64,000 nt of DNA from Bacillota bacterium (GCA_029781825.1 JAKOVY010000110.1:41938-105937), one strand, 5' to 3'. Shown: positions 10,587-20,804, counted from the stretch's first letter. Program-made: numbers and translations. The notes: generated by a model not told the origin, from the letters alone.

Positions 10587-10613
10587 AAGGCGGGATGTGA
10601 TTCATACCGCCTT
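10587..10613 (+). terminator. Intrinsic terminator after mrp
   Basis: AAGGCGG-N13-CCGCCTT followed by TTGCATT. Confidence 0.6.
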
Positions 10614-10910
10614 TTGCATTACAGTTGCAGAAGTTTATTTGTGATATGGCATTGTCCTAAAGTGCCGACATTTCATGGAGCAAAAACAATGGCGTGTTTC
10701 AAGCGGATATTAGGACAGAGAGTGCTTGCCTAACCTGCCAAGAATATATATGTTGTTGGGTGCAACTGCTTTTATGTACTTCTGTATAAGGTTATAATCT
10801 AATTGACGCGAGCATAGCCGATACTTATATGCCTCATTAATTGAGCGAATAGTTTTGATGTAGTGCACCCCTGGTATTATGTCATCGGCATGTTGAAGGG
10901 AGGATAATAT

Positions 10911-11672
10911 ATGCTTGTACTTAAAGATATTTGGCTCAGCCTTAACGGTACCAACGGCGATACTAAAGAGATATTGAGGAATATCAACCTTACCTTTGAA
11001 AGTGGGAAGCTGTATGCCATAACCGGCCCCAATGGGGGCGGCAAGACCTCAATTGCCAAGGTGATAATGGGAATCTACCAGCCCACCCGGGGACAGATAT
11101 TTTTTAATGGTGAAGATATAACCCACCTGAGCATTACTGAAAGAGCGCGCAGGGGATTGGCTTATGCTTTTCAGCAGCCCCCGCGGTTCAAGGGAGTATA
11201 TATTGAGGAGATTATGCGCATAGCCAATCCGAATATAGATGAGATGGGAATACGTTCCTATCTCAGAGACGTGGGCCTTTGTCCGGAAGACTACATCGGC
11301 CGGGACCTGGGTCCCAGCTTGAGCGGCGGAGAAACCAAACGCCTGGAGGTTGCGCATCTACTGGCAAAGGATGCATTGCTTACCATATTTGATGAACCTG
11401 AAGCCGGAGTTGACCTGTGGACCATTCAGAAGCTTATTAGTTTAATCATAAAGAGGCACCGGGAAAATCAAGGGAACACCATGGTGATTATTTCACACCA
11501 TGAGCAGTTTCTGCCGATATGTGACGAGATCATCCTCGTAGCCGACGGTGAGGTTCAGGAAAAGGGGCCGGCAGCCACCGTGTGGCCGTTAATCAGGGAC
11601 GATATCATATGCAACTGCGGTATTCGGAACGAGTGCGGGGGTGGAATGATTGAAGCTCAGCAGTATAGATAG
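10911..11672 (+). CDS. sufC: SufC-type ABC ATPase (minimal SUF system) with Cys-containing C-terminal tail
   Basis: Walker A 'GPNGGGKTS', signature 'LSGGETKRLEVAHLL', Walker B 'LTIFDEPEAGVDL'; tail 'ICNCGIRNECGGG'. Confidence 0.85.
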   Translation: MLVLKDIWLSLNGTNGDTKEILRNINLTFESGKLYAITGPNGGGKTSIAKVIMGIYQPTRGQIFFNGEDITHLSITERARRGLAYAFQQPPRFKGVYIEEIMRIANPNIDEMGIRSYLRDVGLCPEDYIGRDLGPSLSGGETKRLEVAHLLAKDALLTIFDEPEAGVDLWTIQKLISLIIKRHRENQGNTMVIISHHEQFLPICDEIILVADGEVQEKGPAATVWPLIRDDIICNCGIRNECGGGMIEAQQYR

Positions 11673-12573
11673 CCAGCTGCTGAAGGCGGTGGCCGACCTC
11701 CACGGCATACCCAGGGGAGCCTTCAATATAAGGAAGGATGGGGAGGGACTGCTCCGGCAGTCATCCGCCAACATTGAGATTGTTCCCAAGCAAGACAAAC
11801 CCGGCATCGATATCATTGTTAAACCAGGAACCAAAAATGAGTCGGTGCATATTCCAGTAATTTTAACCAAGACCGGTTTGAAAGACTTGGTCTACAATAC
11901 CTTTATTATCGGGGAAGAAGCCGATGTGACTATAATTGCCGGCTGCGGCATTCATAATCAGGGCGACCAGGATTCTCAGCATGACGGAATCCATGAATTC
12001 ATAGTCAAGAGCGGAGCTTCCCTGAAGTATGTTGAAAAGCATTACGGGCAGGGTGACGGACAGGGCAAGCGGGTGTTGAACCCCACTACCATCGTGACCA
12101 TTGAGAAAGGCGCATACGCCGAGATGGAGATGGTGCAGATCAGGGGAGTCGACGACACCATCCGCACCACCGAAGCTTTCATTCATGACAACGGTGGACT
12201 GAAGATAGTGGAGAGGCTTTTGACCGACGGCCGACAAAAGGCAGTGTCCAATGTGACTATCCACCTAATTGGAGCAGATTCATCAGGTCAGGTTTTGTCA
12301 CGGTCAGTGGCTCAAGACGAGTCCCATCAGGTATTTCGTGCCTCCCTGGTGGGCAAGAATCGCTGCAACGGACATGTGGAGTGTGACTCGATTATCATGG
12401 GCAGCGCCCAGATAAGAGCTGTACCCGAATTGAATGCAGAGAGTGCAGAAGCGGTGCTGACCCATGAAGCGGCTATCGGCAGAATAGCCGGTGACCAGCT
12501 GATCAAGCTCATGACTCTGGGACTGGATGAAAAGGAAGCCATTGATACAATTCTGGCAGGATTCCTGCGCTAG
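11650..12573 (+). CDS. sufB: SufB/SufD core-domain protein
   Basis: 'CNGHVECDSIIMG.AQIRAVPEL' and 'LTHEAAIGRIAGDQLIKLMTLGLDEKEA' are SufBD signatures; overlaps sufC. Confidence 0.87.
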   Translation: MKLSSIDSQLLKAVADLHGIPRGAFNIRKDGEGLLRQSSANIEIVPKQDKPGIDIIVKPGTKNESVHIPVILTKTGLKDLVYNTFIIGEEADVTIIAGCGIHNQGDQDSQHDGIHEFIVKSGASLKYVEKHYGQGDGQGKRVLNPTTIVTIEKGAYAEMEMVQIRGVDDTIRTTEAFIHDNGGLKIVERLLTDGRQKAVSNVTIHLIGADSSGQVLSRSVAQDESHQVFRASLVGKNRCNGHVECDSIIMGSAQIRAVPELNAESAEAVLTHEAAIGRIAGDQLIKLMTLGLDEKEAIDTILAGFLR

Positions 12574-12603
12574 TTCGGGTGGTGGAGTACTATTAATCTC
12601 TCG

Positions 12604-13488
12604 TTGTTCAAGACTTATGTCAAAGTAGTTGAGAACCGGAATCTTTCCCGTACCGCCGAGGAGCTTAATCTTTCCCAACCGGCGGTCAGCAAGCAGATAC
12701 AGGCTCTGGAAGAGATATATGGAGTGCTGCTTCTGGAAAGATCCGGCCGCAAGTTGAAGACTACCCCGGCCGGTGAGGCTCTCTATAACTGCGCCCAGGA
12801 GATCCTTAGAGCATTGGAAAAGACGGATCAGATTATGGAGGAGTTATCGGAGAGCCGCAGGGGGAGATTGATGCTGGGTGCCAGTACCATACCCGGACAG
12901 TATATTCTGCCCCAGTACTTAAAGAGTTTTAAGGACAGGAACCCCAATGTCAACATCTTGATGAAGATTGCGGACACCGAGAGCATCTACAGACAAGTAG
13001 CCGAGAGAGAATTGGATCTGGGGGTGGTAGGCGCCTGGATACCCAACAGCAAAGTGGACGGCTTCAAATGGATGGAGGACGAACTTATAGTCCTTGTTTC
13101 AGCACATCATCACCTGGCGGGTCGCAGCGAGGTTGACCCGAAAGAACTCATTGCGGAGAAGTGGGTCTTCCGGGAAAAGGGTTCGGGGACCCGAATGGCC
13201 ACTGAGGATATGCTGGCCGATTTGGGGATACGAGCGGCGGACCTCGACATACAGGTGGAGGTGGGCAGCACCGAAGCAGTGGTGTCCGCGGTGGAAGCCC
13301 AACTGGGTCTGGCTTTGGTTTCCCGGTATGTAGCCTCGCAATGGACCCGGAATGATAAGTTGGTGGCTCTTCCGATTGCCGGAGGAACCGCCAAACGAGA
13401 TATATATGTTATTTATCCCCGACAGAAAAACCGCCGCCGTACAGTCGACAATTTCCTCGATTTTCTCAAAACAAATCCTGCACTGTAA
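12604..13488 (+). CDS. LysR-family transcriptional regulator
   Basis: N-terminal HTH 'FKTYVKVVENRNLSRTAEELNLSQPAVSKQIQALE'; TTG start. Confidence 0.9.
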   Translation: MFKTYVKVVENRNLSRTAEELNLSQPAVSKQIQALEEIYGVLLLERSGRKLKTTPAGEALYNCAQEILRALEKTDQIMEELSESRRGRLMLGASTIPGQYILPQYLKSFKDRNPNVNILMKIADTESIYRQVAERELDLGVVGAWIPNSKVDGFKWMEDELIVLVSAHHHLAGRSEVDPKELIAEKWVFREKGSGTRMATEDMLADLGIRAADLDIQVEVGSTEAVVSAVEAQLGLALVSRYVASQWTRNDKLVALPIAGGTAKRDIYVIYPRQKNRRRTVDNFLDFLKTNPAL

Positions 13489-13671
13489 ACACCTTCCTAA
13501 TAGGCATGCTCTGTGCCGGTTCGCATACGTAAAAATAACACTTGTTTTTTTCCCGGTATTTTGTTAGAAATATAATCTAAGTGCTATGTTCAGCGCAGGC
13601 TTTCTTTTTTAAGGAGAGCCAATGTCTAGTATCAATCCGGATGGGAACTATTATAGGGAGGAGGTTATACT

Positions 13672-14781
13672 TTGGCCGTAATTGGGATGAAGGAGGCCAA
13701 AAAACTGCAACAGACCTACGGCACCCCTCTAATGGTTGTATTCAGGAGGGAGATCGAGGACCGATTCCAAATGCTGAACGATTATCTTCCCCAGGTGCAA
13801 CCGTACTACGCTGTCAAAGCCAACCCCGATCCCGGCGTGCTTGACATCATAAAAAGCTGTAATCCGTACTTTGATGTGTGTTCCAATGCGGAGATCGAAC
13901 TGGTAAAAAGCAGGGGGGTTGATGGAGGAAACCTGATTCACACCCATCCCATTAAGAAAGAGCAAGATATCAAATTCGCGCTGGAACAGGGTATTAGCTG
14001 GTTTGTATTCGATAACGAGTACGAGCTGAATAAGTTTACAAATTACCGGGGACAGGTTAACCTGCTGCTCCGGGTCAGTTTCCCCAATCCCGACTGTGTT
14101 GTCAACCTTTCCTATAAATTTGGGGTTGATCCGGAACAGGCTGTAGATTTGGCCTTGAAAGCCAGGGACATGGGACTGGATGTAAAAGGGCTTTGTTTTC
14201 ATGTTGGCTCACAGAGCCTTAACCCGTATAAGTACGTGGATGCTATCGCTGAATGCCGCCGCATATTCAATCTGCTGGCTTTAAAGGGAATGATTCTGGA
14301 GGTACTGGATATCGGGGGAGGGTTTCCGGCCGAGTACGTTGAGAACATTATTCCGGTCAGGAATTTCTTCCGACCCATAGCAGAGGCATTAAACCGCTTC
14401 TTCCCCAATGTAAGAATTATTGCCGAACCGGGGCGTTTCCTGGTGGCGAATGCAGTAAACCTGATTCTGACAGTCATCGGCAAGTCCAAACGGGCCAACG
14501 TCTGGTGGTACTATGTGGATGACGGTCTTTACGGTTCGTTCTCCGGCAAGGTATTTGACCACTGCGATTACCCGCTGCTGGCGGAACGCCAGGGAGAAAG
14601 GGAGCAGTGTATTGTTGCTGGTCCAACTTGTGACTCTTTTGATATAATTTATCAAAATTCAAGTCTGCCCCGGCTGGAGATTGGCGACATGTTGGTGGTC
14701 CCCGCTATGGGAGCCTACACCGGTTGCAGCGCCACCAACTTCAACGGACTTCCTCCGGCCAAAACAATAGTTATCGATTAG
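13672..14781 (+). CDS. Type III PLP (alanine racemase-fold) ornithine/lysine decarboxylase
   Basis: 'PYYAVKANPDPGVL', 'CFHVGSQSLNPYKY', 'LDIGGGFPAEY', 'AEPGRFLVANA', 'GPTCDSFD'. Confidence 0.88.
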   Translation: MAVIGMKEAKKLQQTYGTPLMVVFRREIEDRFQMLNDYLPQVQPYYAVKANPDPGVLDIIKSCNPYFDVCSNAEIELVKSRGVDGGNLIHTHPIKKEQDIKFALEQGISWFVFDNEYELNKFTNYRGQVNLLLRVSFPNPDCVVNLSYKFGVDPEQAVDLALKARDMGLDVKGLCFHVGSQSLNPYKYVDAIAECRRIFNLLALKGMILEVLDIGGGFPAEYVENIIPVRNFFRPIAEALNRFFPNVRIIAEPGRFLVANAVNLILTVIGKSKRANVWWYYVDDGLYGSFSGKVFDHCDYPLLAERQGEREQCIVAGPTCDSFDIIYQNSSLPRLEIGDMLVVPAMGAYTGCSATNFNGLPPAKTIVID

Positions 14782-14814
14782 AGTGCAAATGCTAATGAAA
14801 GGGGAGTAAGTTCA

Positions 14815-15696
14815 ATGTCCGGTGACATAATCCGTGAGGAATCGATGACGGATCTGTGGAATGTATGGTTCAGCGAGCTGCACCAGAACAGAGTAGGGCT
14901 GACAATCAAAGTTAAACGCCTTCTTTACAGCGGTGAAAGTCCTTTTCAGAGGATAGACATCCTGGACACCTACGAGTTTGGCAAGATGCTGGTGCTGTAT
15001 GGTTCCATCATGATTACCGAGAAAGACGAGTTCATTTATCACGAGATGCTGGGACACGTGCCTCTTTTTACGCATCCTAATCCCAAACAGGTTCTGGTCA
15101 TCGGCGGCGGTGATGGAGGAACAGTCCGGGAGACCCTCAAGCATCCCGAGGTCGAACGAGTAACCATGGTGGAAATTGACGAGTTGGTGGTTCGCAAATG
15201 CCAGGAGTTTTTCCCGGAGGTAGCTGGACAGATCAGCAATCCCAAAACCCGTCTGCTGTTTGCTGATGGGGAGAAATTCCTCAGCTCTACGCAGGAGAAG
15301 TTTGATGTCATTCTCTGTGATGCCGCCGATCCCATTGGGCCGGCCGAGGTCCTGTTCCAGAAGAGTTTTCACCAGATGGCATACGACAGGTTGAATGATG
15401 ACGGCATCTTTGTTACCCAGTCGGAGTCCCCGTATTTCCATCAGCGCACCTTTAAGAAGCTGCATGAGAATCTGTCGCGGATATTCCCTATAGTCAGGGT
15501 TTACTGGGCTTATATCCCGACCTACCCCAGCGCGATATGGAGCTTTACGTTCTGCTCGAAAAAATATGACCCGTTGGCTGACTTTGACCGGGAGCGTTAT
15601 AACAAACTGCAGTTGGAGACCAACTACTACAATGATGAAATACACCATGCAGCCTTTGTACTCCCCAACTTCATCAGAAAACTGATTAACGGATAA
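14815..15696 (+). CDS. speE: Spermidine synthase (polyamine aminopropyltransferase)
   Basis: 'VLVIGGGDGGTVRETLKHPEVERVTMVEIDE', 'DVILCDAADPIGPAEVLF'. Confidence 0.92.
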   Translation: MSGDIIREESMTDLWNVWFSELHQNRVGLTIKVKRLLYSGESPFQRIDILDTYEFGKMLVLYGSIMITEKDEFIYHEMLGHVPLFTHPNPKQVLVIGGGDGGTVRETLKHPEVERVTMVEIDELVVRKCQEFFPEVAGQISNPKTRLLFADGEKFLSSTQEKFDVILCDAADPIGPAEVLFQKSFHQMAYDRLNDDGIFVTQSESPYFHQRTFKKLHENLSRIFPIVRVYWAYIPTYPSAIWSFTFCSKKYDPLADFDRERYNKLQLETNYYNDEIHHAAFVLPNFIRKLING

Positions 15697-15772
15697 TCTT
15701 GCCCGGCAAACAAATGAACATTTGACCGCCTGTTGGGTTACGCAAAGCATAAGTTGAGTGTATAATGTCATT

Positions 15773-15838
15773 GGGTGGGTACACTCCCTTCAGGTTTGGT
15801 TTTTGGCCACAACCATAATACCTTAGGGATACCCACCC
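15773..15838 (+). terminator. Long interrupted stem-loop downstream of speE (terminator or small RNA)
   Basis: GGGTGGGTA.TCCCT.AGGT.TGGTT-loop-AACCA.ACCT.AGGGA.TACCCACCC followed by TTTTC. Confidence 0.65.
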
Positions 15839-15916
15839 TTTTCAATACTCTTTTTAACCGAATAAAGTGCTGTGAACGAAACTCTGGTCGTTCTACGAAA
15901 AAATCGGGGGCGGCTC

Positions 15917-15945
15917 TTGATATGAGCCAACCCCGGTGCTATAAT
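15917..15945 (+). promoter_or_regulatory. Sigma70-type promoter of tRNA Asp-Phe-Gly unit
   Basis: TTGATA-N17-TATAAT, ends 14 nt before tRNA-Asp. Confidence 0.8.
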
Positions 15946-15959
15946 AATACTTGCGTTCT

Positions 15960-16035
15960 GGAGCCGTAGTGTAGTGGTTAACATGTCGGCCTGTCAAGCC
16001 GAAGATCGCGGGTTCAAGTCCCGTCGGCTCCGCCA
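15960..16035 (+). tRNA. tRNA-Asp (GTC)
   Basis: Cloverleaf, anticodon loop CTGTCAA, encoded CCA. Confidence 0.95.
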
Positions 16036-16050
16036 TATTTTGATTAACAG

Positions 16051-16126
<76 letters not shown>

Positions 16127-16134
16127 TATAGGAT

Positions 16135-16209
16135 GCGGAAGTGGCTCAGTGGTAGAGCATCGCCTTGCCAAGGCGAGGGTCGCGAGTTCGAATCTCGTCT
16201 TCCGCTCCA
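16135..16209 (+). tRNA. tRNA-Gly (GCC)
   Basis: Cloverleaf, anticodon GCC, encoded CCA. Confidence 0.95.
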
Positions 16210-16222
16210 GTTAAGAATTACG

Positions 16223-16246
16223 GCCGTTCGCAATGAACGGCTTTTT
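16223..16246 (+). terminator. Intrinsic terminator of first tRNA unit
   Basis: GCCGTTC-gcaat-GAACGGC-TTTTT. Confidence 0.85.
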
Positions 16247-16294
16247 ACACTTAAGCTTCAGGTATGGCGGCAGGTCGGGCGCCAGGGGCAGTTC

Positions 16295-16323
16295 TTGACT
16301 CGCCGCGGTGCCTGGGATATAAT
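16295..16323 (+). promoter_or_regulatory. Sigma70-type promoter of tRNA Cys-Leu unit
   Basis: TTGACT-N17-TATAAT, ends 17 nt before tRNA-Cys. Confidence 0.85.
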
Positions 16324-16340
16324 TAAGCTTGCTGAAATGA

Positions 16341-16415
16341 GGGCGGATGGCGAAGTGGAAACGCTGCGGTCTGCAAAACCGCCATTCACCGGTTCGAATC
16401 CGGTTCCGCCCTCCA
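16341..16415 (+). tRNA. tRNA-Cys (GCA)
   Basis: Cloverleaf, anticodon GCA, encoded CCA. Confidence 0.95.
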
Positions 16416-16438
16416 TTTTTGTATTCTGCATAAGACGT

Positions 16439-16527
16439 GCCCGGGTGGCGGAACAGGCAGACGCAACGGACTTAAAATCCGTCGGCCGGTGACGGCCGTG
16501 CCGGTTCGAGTCCGGCCCCGGGCACCA
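16439..16527 (+). tRNA. tRNA-Leu (TAA)
   Basis: Class II tRNA with long variable arm, loop CTTAAAA, encoded CCA. Confidence 0.95.
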
Positions 16528-16545
16528 GTAAAAGAAAAAAGGGAA

Positions 16546-16571
16546 TACCGCCCGTGGAGGCGGTTTTTTGT
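16546..16571 (+). terminator. Intrinsic terminator of second tRNA unit
   Basis: ACCGCC-cgtgga-GGCGGT-TTTTTG. Confidence 0.85.
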
Positions 16572-17063
16572 TCAGATTTCAGGTGGTCGCTCCATCCCCC
16601 CAGCTTTTCTTGAATCCAATTCTGCGCATTCTACCTGCTCTCCCTCAATAGTGCACATTTTATCGCGCGATTTGCAGCTTATTTTCCGGGTCCGGCGTGG
16701 AATGAGGCGGCATTCGGATGAGCGCATGGCATCGGGAATTGCCAGGAATAATAAGATGAGGCAATGTCTAAAGCATTTTGAGGCCCGATTCCTTCCGCAT
16801 GTGGGCCGCAAGAATTCGGGCCAAATCATGTTGAAAGTGCGATGCGGGGGTTTTATTTTTTGGAGAAATTTTTGGGAAAGGCTTGTTTCTGAGGAAGAAT
16901 AACATTTCGCATCCTTCTCCGGGCCTCTTATCTTACCTTTCGACGCCAAGGCTGGTGCCGCCAGTTTGACTGATATATGCTGGGCGTTTATAATTCATAT
17001 TAACACTCCTGCATAACACCCGATTAGCCCAAGTAAAGTCACAATTAAAGAGAGGTGATATTC

Positions 17064-18140
17064 GTGGTTTATGCTGTGATTCTGGCCGGCGGCACAGGTG
17101 AACGGTTTTGGCCATTGTCTAGGCAGGACAACCCCAAGCAGTTCCTGCGCCTCTTCGGAGAGCAGACCATGCTGCAGCAGACGGTGTCACGAGTGGCAGA
17201 TTTGGTTGAACCGGATCATATCTATGTGGTGACTGGACAGCAGTATCATCAGCAGGTTGTGGCTCAGCTATCACAACTCCCACTGCCGAATATCATCTGT
17301 GAACCGTTTGGTCGAGATACCGCCCCTGCCATCGGCCTGGCTGCCGAGTACATTAGTCGCCGGGACCCCGTGGGAACGATGGCGGTTCTTCCAGCCGACC
17401 ATTACATATCCGATGTCCGGGGGTTTCATGAGTGCCTGGCCGCCTCCTTTGATGCCGCTGCCAGCGGGGAATGGTTGGTTACTATAGGAATCCGGCCGTC
17501 GGAACCGGCCACCGGTTATGGGTACATCCGTATGGGCAAGATCAAGGGAGAATATGCAGGCATACCCGTCTACCGCGCTCTGGAATTCAAAGAGAAGCCG
17601 GATATTGAGCGGGCGAGAAAGTACCTTAAGGAAGGCAACTATCTTTGGAACAGCGGAATGTTTATATGGAGAGTGGATCTCATCAGAAGCCTTTATATGC
17701 AGTTTCTGCCCGGCGTTGCCCGGGGGCTGGAGGCTATAGGCAAGAGCCTGGATACTCCGGACCAATCGCAGGTGCTGGTGAGGGAATACCAGAGGTTCCC
17801 TCGGATATCTGTGGATTACGGCATTTTGGAGAAATGCAGCCGGGTGCTGGTGATACCAGCGCGCTTCGACTGGGATGATGTGGGCTCCTGGACCTCCTGG
17901 CAGCAGCACCAGGCGGCGGACGAGAATGGCAATGTCCATCAGGGCCAAAGGGGTGTGTTCCTTGACACCCGGAACAGCTTGATTTACTCGCCTAAGCGGA
18001 TGGTGGCCACCCTGGGGGTGGAGGACCTGATAATTGTGAACACTGATGACTGTCTTTTGGTTTGTCACCAGGACCGGGCCCAGGAAGTCAAAAAGGTGGT
18101 AGAGGAGATGAAACAGGCCGGCTACCATGCGTTTTTATAA
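17064..18140 (+). CDS. manC: Mannose-1-phosphate guanylyltransferase
   Basis: 'VILAGGTGERFWPLSRQDNPKQFL', 'NYLWNSGMFIWR', 'DYGILEKC..VLVIPARFDWDDVGSW'. Confidence 0.9.
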   Translation: MVYAVILAGGTGERFWPLSRQDNPKQFLRLFGEQTMLQQTVSRVADLVEPDHIYVVTGQQYHQQVVAQLSQLPLPNIICEPFGRDTAPAIGLAAEYISRRDPVGTMAVLPADHYISDVRGFHECLAASFDAAASGEWLVTIGIRPSEPATGYGYIRMGKIKGEYAGIPVYRALEFKEKPDIERARKYLKEGNYLWNSGMFIWRVDLIRSLYMQFLPGVARGLEAIGKSLDTPDQSQVLVREYQRFPRISVDYGILEKCSRVLVIPARFDWDDVGSWTSWQQHQAADENGNVHQGQRGVFLDTRNSLIYSPKRMVATLGVEDLIIVNTDDCLLVCHQDRAQEVKKVVEEMKQAGYHAFL

Positions 18141-18167
18141 TTTACAAAGTGAAAGGGATGATACCCA

Positions 18168-19208
18168 ATGATCAATGGATTCTCCGCCAAAGGTATTAAG
18201 CAGATGCTTGACTATATCAATGGTTTGCCTGAACAGCTGGAATACTGTCTGGAGAAGGATTACCGGATACCCACAGCCAGAGGGATATCCAACGTGGTTG
18301 TTGCAGGTATGGGAGGGTCGGCCATCGGAGGGGACGTGCTCCGATGCTGCCTCAACACCAGGAAGTCGGTACCGGTGCTGGTCAGCCGTGATTACCGCCT
18401 GCCGGGATTTGTCGGTCGGGATTCCCTGGTTCTGGCGGTAAGCTACTCCGGCAACACCGAAGAAACCATCAGCGCCTTTGAGGATGCGAGAGCGAAAGGT
18501 GCTCAGATAGCGGTCGTTACCACCGGGGGCCAATTGGGTTCCCTGGCTGAAAAAGCCGGGATTCCTCTCATTACTATTCCGGCCGGGCTGCCGCCCCGGT
18601 CGGCCCTGGGGTATCTTTTTTCACCACTGGCTCTGATAGCAGAGAAGGCTGGACTGGCGGATAGTATGAGTGATGAGCTCCAAGAAACGGCCGCCGTCTT
18701 GAGGGAAATCAGGGAGGAGCTTTATGCGGATGAGCCCGATGAAGCAAATCCGGCTTTTAACCTGGCTCGGGAGCTTAAGGATTGCATCCCGGTGATCTGG
18801 GCTGCCGGCTCCGATTTGGAGGTGGCGGCCATGCGCTGGAAGGGGCAGATTAACGAGAACGCCAAGGCCCCGGCTTATTACAACTGTTTTCCCGAGCTGA
18901 ATCATAATGAGTTTACCGGCCTGGAATGCCCGGAAACGCTGACCAAAAGGATAACGGTGATTATCCTGCAGGCAAGAGAAGAGGACCCGCGGATCGGCCG
19001 CCGGGTGGATATAACCCGTGAAATCCTGGGCGATAGAATCAAGAAATTTTTAACGGTTAAAGCCCGGGGCAGGTCCCGGATGGCTCAACTGTTCAGCCTG
19101 ATGTATACCGGGGATTTTGTAAGCGCGTACCTGGCTGCCATTTATGGCATCGATCCGGTTCCGGTCACCCTGATCGAAGCATTAAAGAAGCGGTTGAAAG
19201 AAAGCTGA
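18168..19208 (+). CDS. Bifunctional phosphoglucose/phosphomannose isomerase
   Basis: SIS domain 'VVAGMGGSAIGGDVLR', 'LAVSYSGNTEETIS', 'ELNHNEFTG'. Confidence 0.9.
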   Translation: MINGFSAKGIKQMLDYINGLPEQLEYCLEKDYRIPTARGISNVVVAGMGGSAIGGDVLRCCLNTRKSVPVLVSRDYRLPGFVGRDSLVLAVSYSGNTEETISAFEDARAKGAQIAVVTTGGQLGSLAEKAGIPLITIPAGLPPRSALGYLFSPLALIAEKAGLADSMSDELQETAAVLREIREELYADEPDEANPAFNLARELKDCIPVIWAAGSDLEVAAMRWKGQINENAKAPAYYNCFPELNHNEFTGLECPETLTKRITVIILQAREEDPRIGRRVDITREILGDRIKKFLTVKARGRSRMAQLFSLMYTGDFVSAYLAAIYGIDPVPVTLIEALKKRLKES

Positions 19209-19251
19209 AGAAAAATTTGCGGATTTCCAAGTGGAATATGGGAGGAATGCC

Positions 19252-20622
19252 ATGATAAGCAGGAACATCTTCCGGCAGTATGATATACGGGGCCTTGTGC
19301 CCGAGGAGTTGGACGATGATACCGTACGCAGAATTGCAAAGGCATTTGCCAGCATGGCTGCAGAAAAGGGGTTGCATAAGGTGGTCCTGGGGAGGGACAA
19401 CCGGAAATCCTCACCGCATCTGCGGGAGGTGGCGGTGGAGGCTCTTACCGATTCCGGTTGTCAGGTGATCGACCTGGGGGTCGTGGTAAGCCCGATGTTT
19501 TACTTTGCGGCCCGGCACTTGGAGATTCCGGCCGGACTAATGATCACCGCCAGCCATAACCCCGGGGAGTATAACGGGTTCAAGGTCCTGATCGGGGAGA
19601 ACACCATATACGGAGACGAAATTCAGAGGTTGTACCGCCTGGCACAGGATGGGGTGTTCACTCCCCAATCCCCTAAAGGCAAGGTAACCAATTTGGATAT
19701 CACCGAAGATTATATAAACAATATTAAACAGAGGATAAGCCTGGGACCCCGCCGTTTAAAGCTCGTTGTTGACTGCGGCAACGGAACGGCTTCCTTCTTT
19801 GCGCCCCGCCTGTTTCGAGAACTGGGATGTGAGGTGGTGGAACTCTACTGTGAATCGGACCCTGATTTCCCCAACCACCATCCCGATCCGGTCAAGGTGG
19901 AGAACTGCCAGGACCTGATAAGAGCAGTAAAAAGCGAAAAGGCCGATCTGGGCATCGGCCTGGACGGTGACGGCGACCGTCTGGGAGTAGTGGCTGAGGA
20001 TGGCCGCATTATCTGGGGAGACTTGCTGATGATTCTATACTGGAGGGAAATCCTGCCCCGCCATCCCGGCGTCGACTGCATTGTCGAGGTGAAATGCTCG
20101 CAGGCCTTGATTGATGAAATCGAAAGGCTGGGAGGGCGTCCCCTGCTGTACAAGACCGGTCACTCGCTGATTAAAGCCAAAATGAAGGAGATAGGAGCCA
20201 TCTTTACCGGTGAGATGTCAGGGCACATGTTTTTCGCCGATGAATACTACGGCTATGATGATGCTCTGTATGCCGCCGCTCGTTTGCTGCGCATACTCTC
20301 CAACACCGACCGGAGTATGAGCCAGCTCCTGGCGGATGTTCCCCAGTACTGGACCACACCGGAAATCAGGGTCAAAAGCTCGGATACTGAAAAGTTCCTG
20401 GTGGTGGAAAAGGTCGGGGAAAGATTTCGCAAAGAATACGAGGTTATCGATGTTGACGGAGCTCGCATAATATTCCCGGATGGCTGGGGTCTGGTGCGGG
20501 CGTCCAACACCGGCCCGGAGTTGATCGTGCGTTATGAAAGCCGGACCGAGGAGGGGCTGAAACGGATAGGGGATGAGCTGTGCAGTTTCCTGAGCAGTTT
20601 AGGTTTGGAGATAAAAGTGTGA
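19252..20622 (+). CDS. Phosphomannomutase/phosphoglucomutase
   Basis: 'FRQYDIRGLVPEEL', 'MITASHNPGEYNGFK', 'GLDGDGDRLGVV', 'GEMSGHMFFAD'. Confidence 0.92.
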   Translation: MISRNIFRQYDIRGLVPEELDDDTVRRIAKAFASMAAEKGLHKVVLGRDNRKSSPHLREVAVEALTDSGCQVIDLGVVVSPMFYFAARHLEIPAGLMITASHNPGEYNGFKVLIGENTIYGDEIQRLYRLAQDGVFTPQSPKGKVTNLDITEDYINNIKQRISLGPRRLKLVVDCGNGTASFFAPRLFRELGCEVVELYCESDPDFPNHHPDPVKVENCQDLIRAVKSEKADLGIGLDGDGDRLGVVAEDGRIIWGDLLMILYWREILPRHPGVDCIVEVKCSQALIDEIERLGGRPLLYKTGHSLIKAKMKEIGAIFTGEMSGHMFFADEYYGYDDALYAAARLLRILSNTDRSMSQLLADVPQYWTTPEIRVKSSDTEKFLVVEKVGERFRKEYEVIDVDGARIIFPDGWGLVRASNTGPELIVRYESRTEEGLKRIGDELCSFLSSLGLEIKV

Positions 20623-20804
20623 AACAGCCCCAAAGAGTGAGATTTTACCGCTCCTCTGGTTTGCTTGGCACCAATGATTGTTTCTAAAATAAATTTGGAA
20701 AGACATGTAAAGGAGGTGTTATACTCGGTATTCCTCGGGGTTGAGTTAAAGGTTGCATTGCTTTGTCCGGGACATGCTACTTTATAATCTTTGGGGGTGA
20801 TGTG

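Noticed and set aside
14812-15771. 319-aa minus-strand ORF opposite speE
   Set aside because: Lies fully antisense to a clear spermidine synthase; composition is the mirror of the sense codon pattern.
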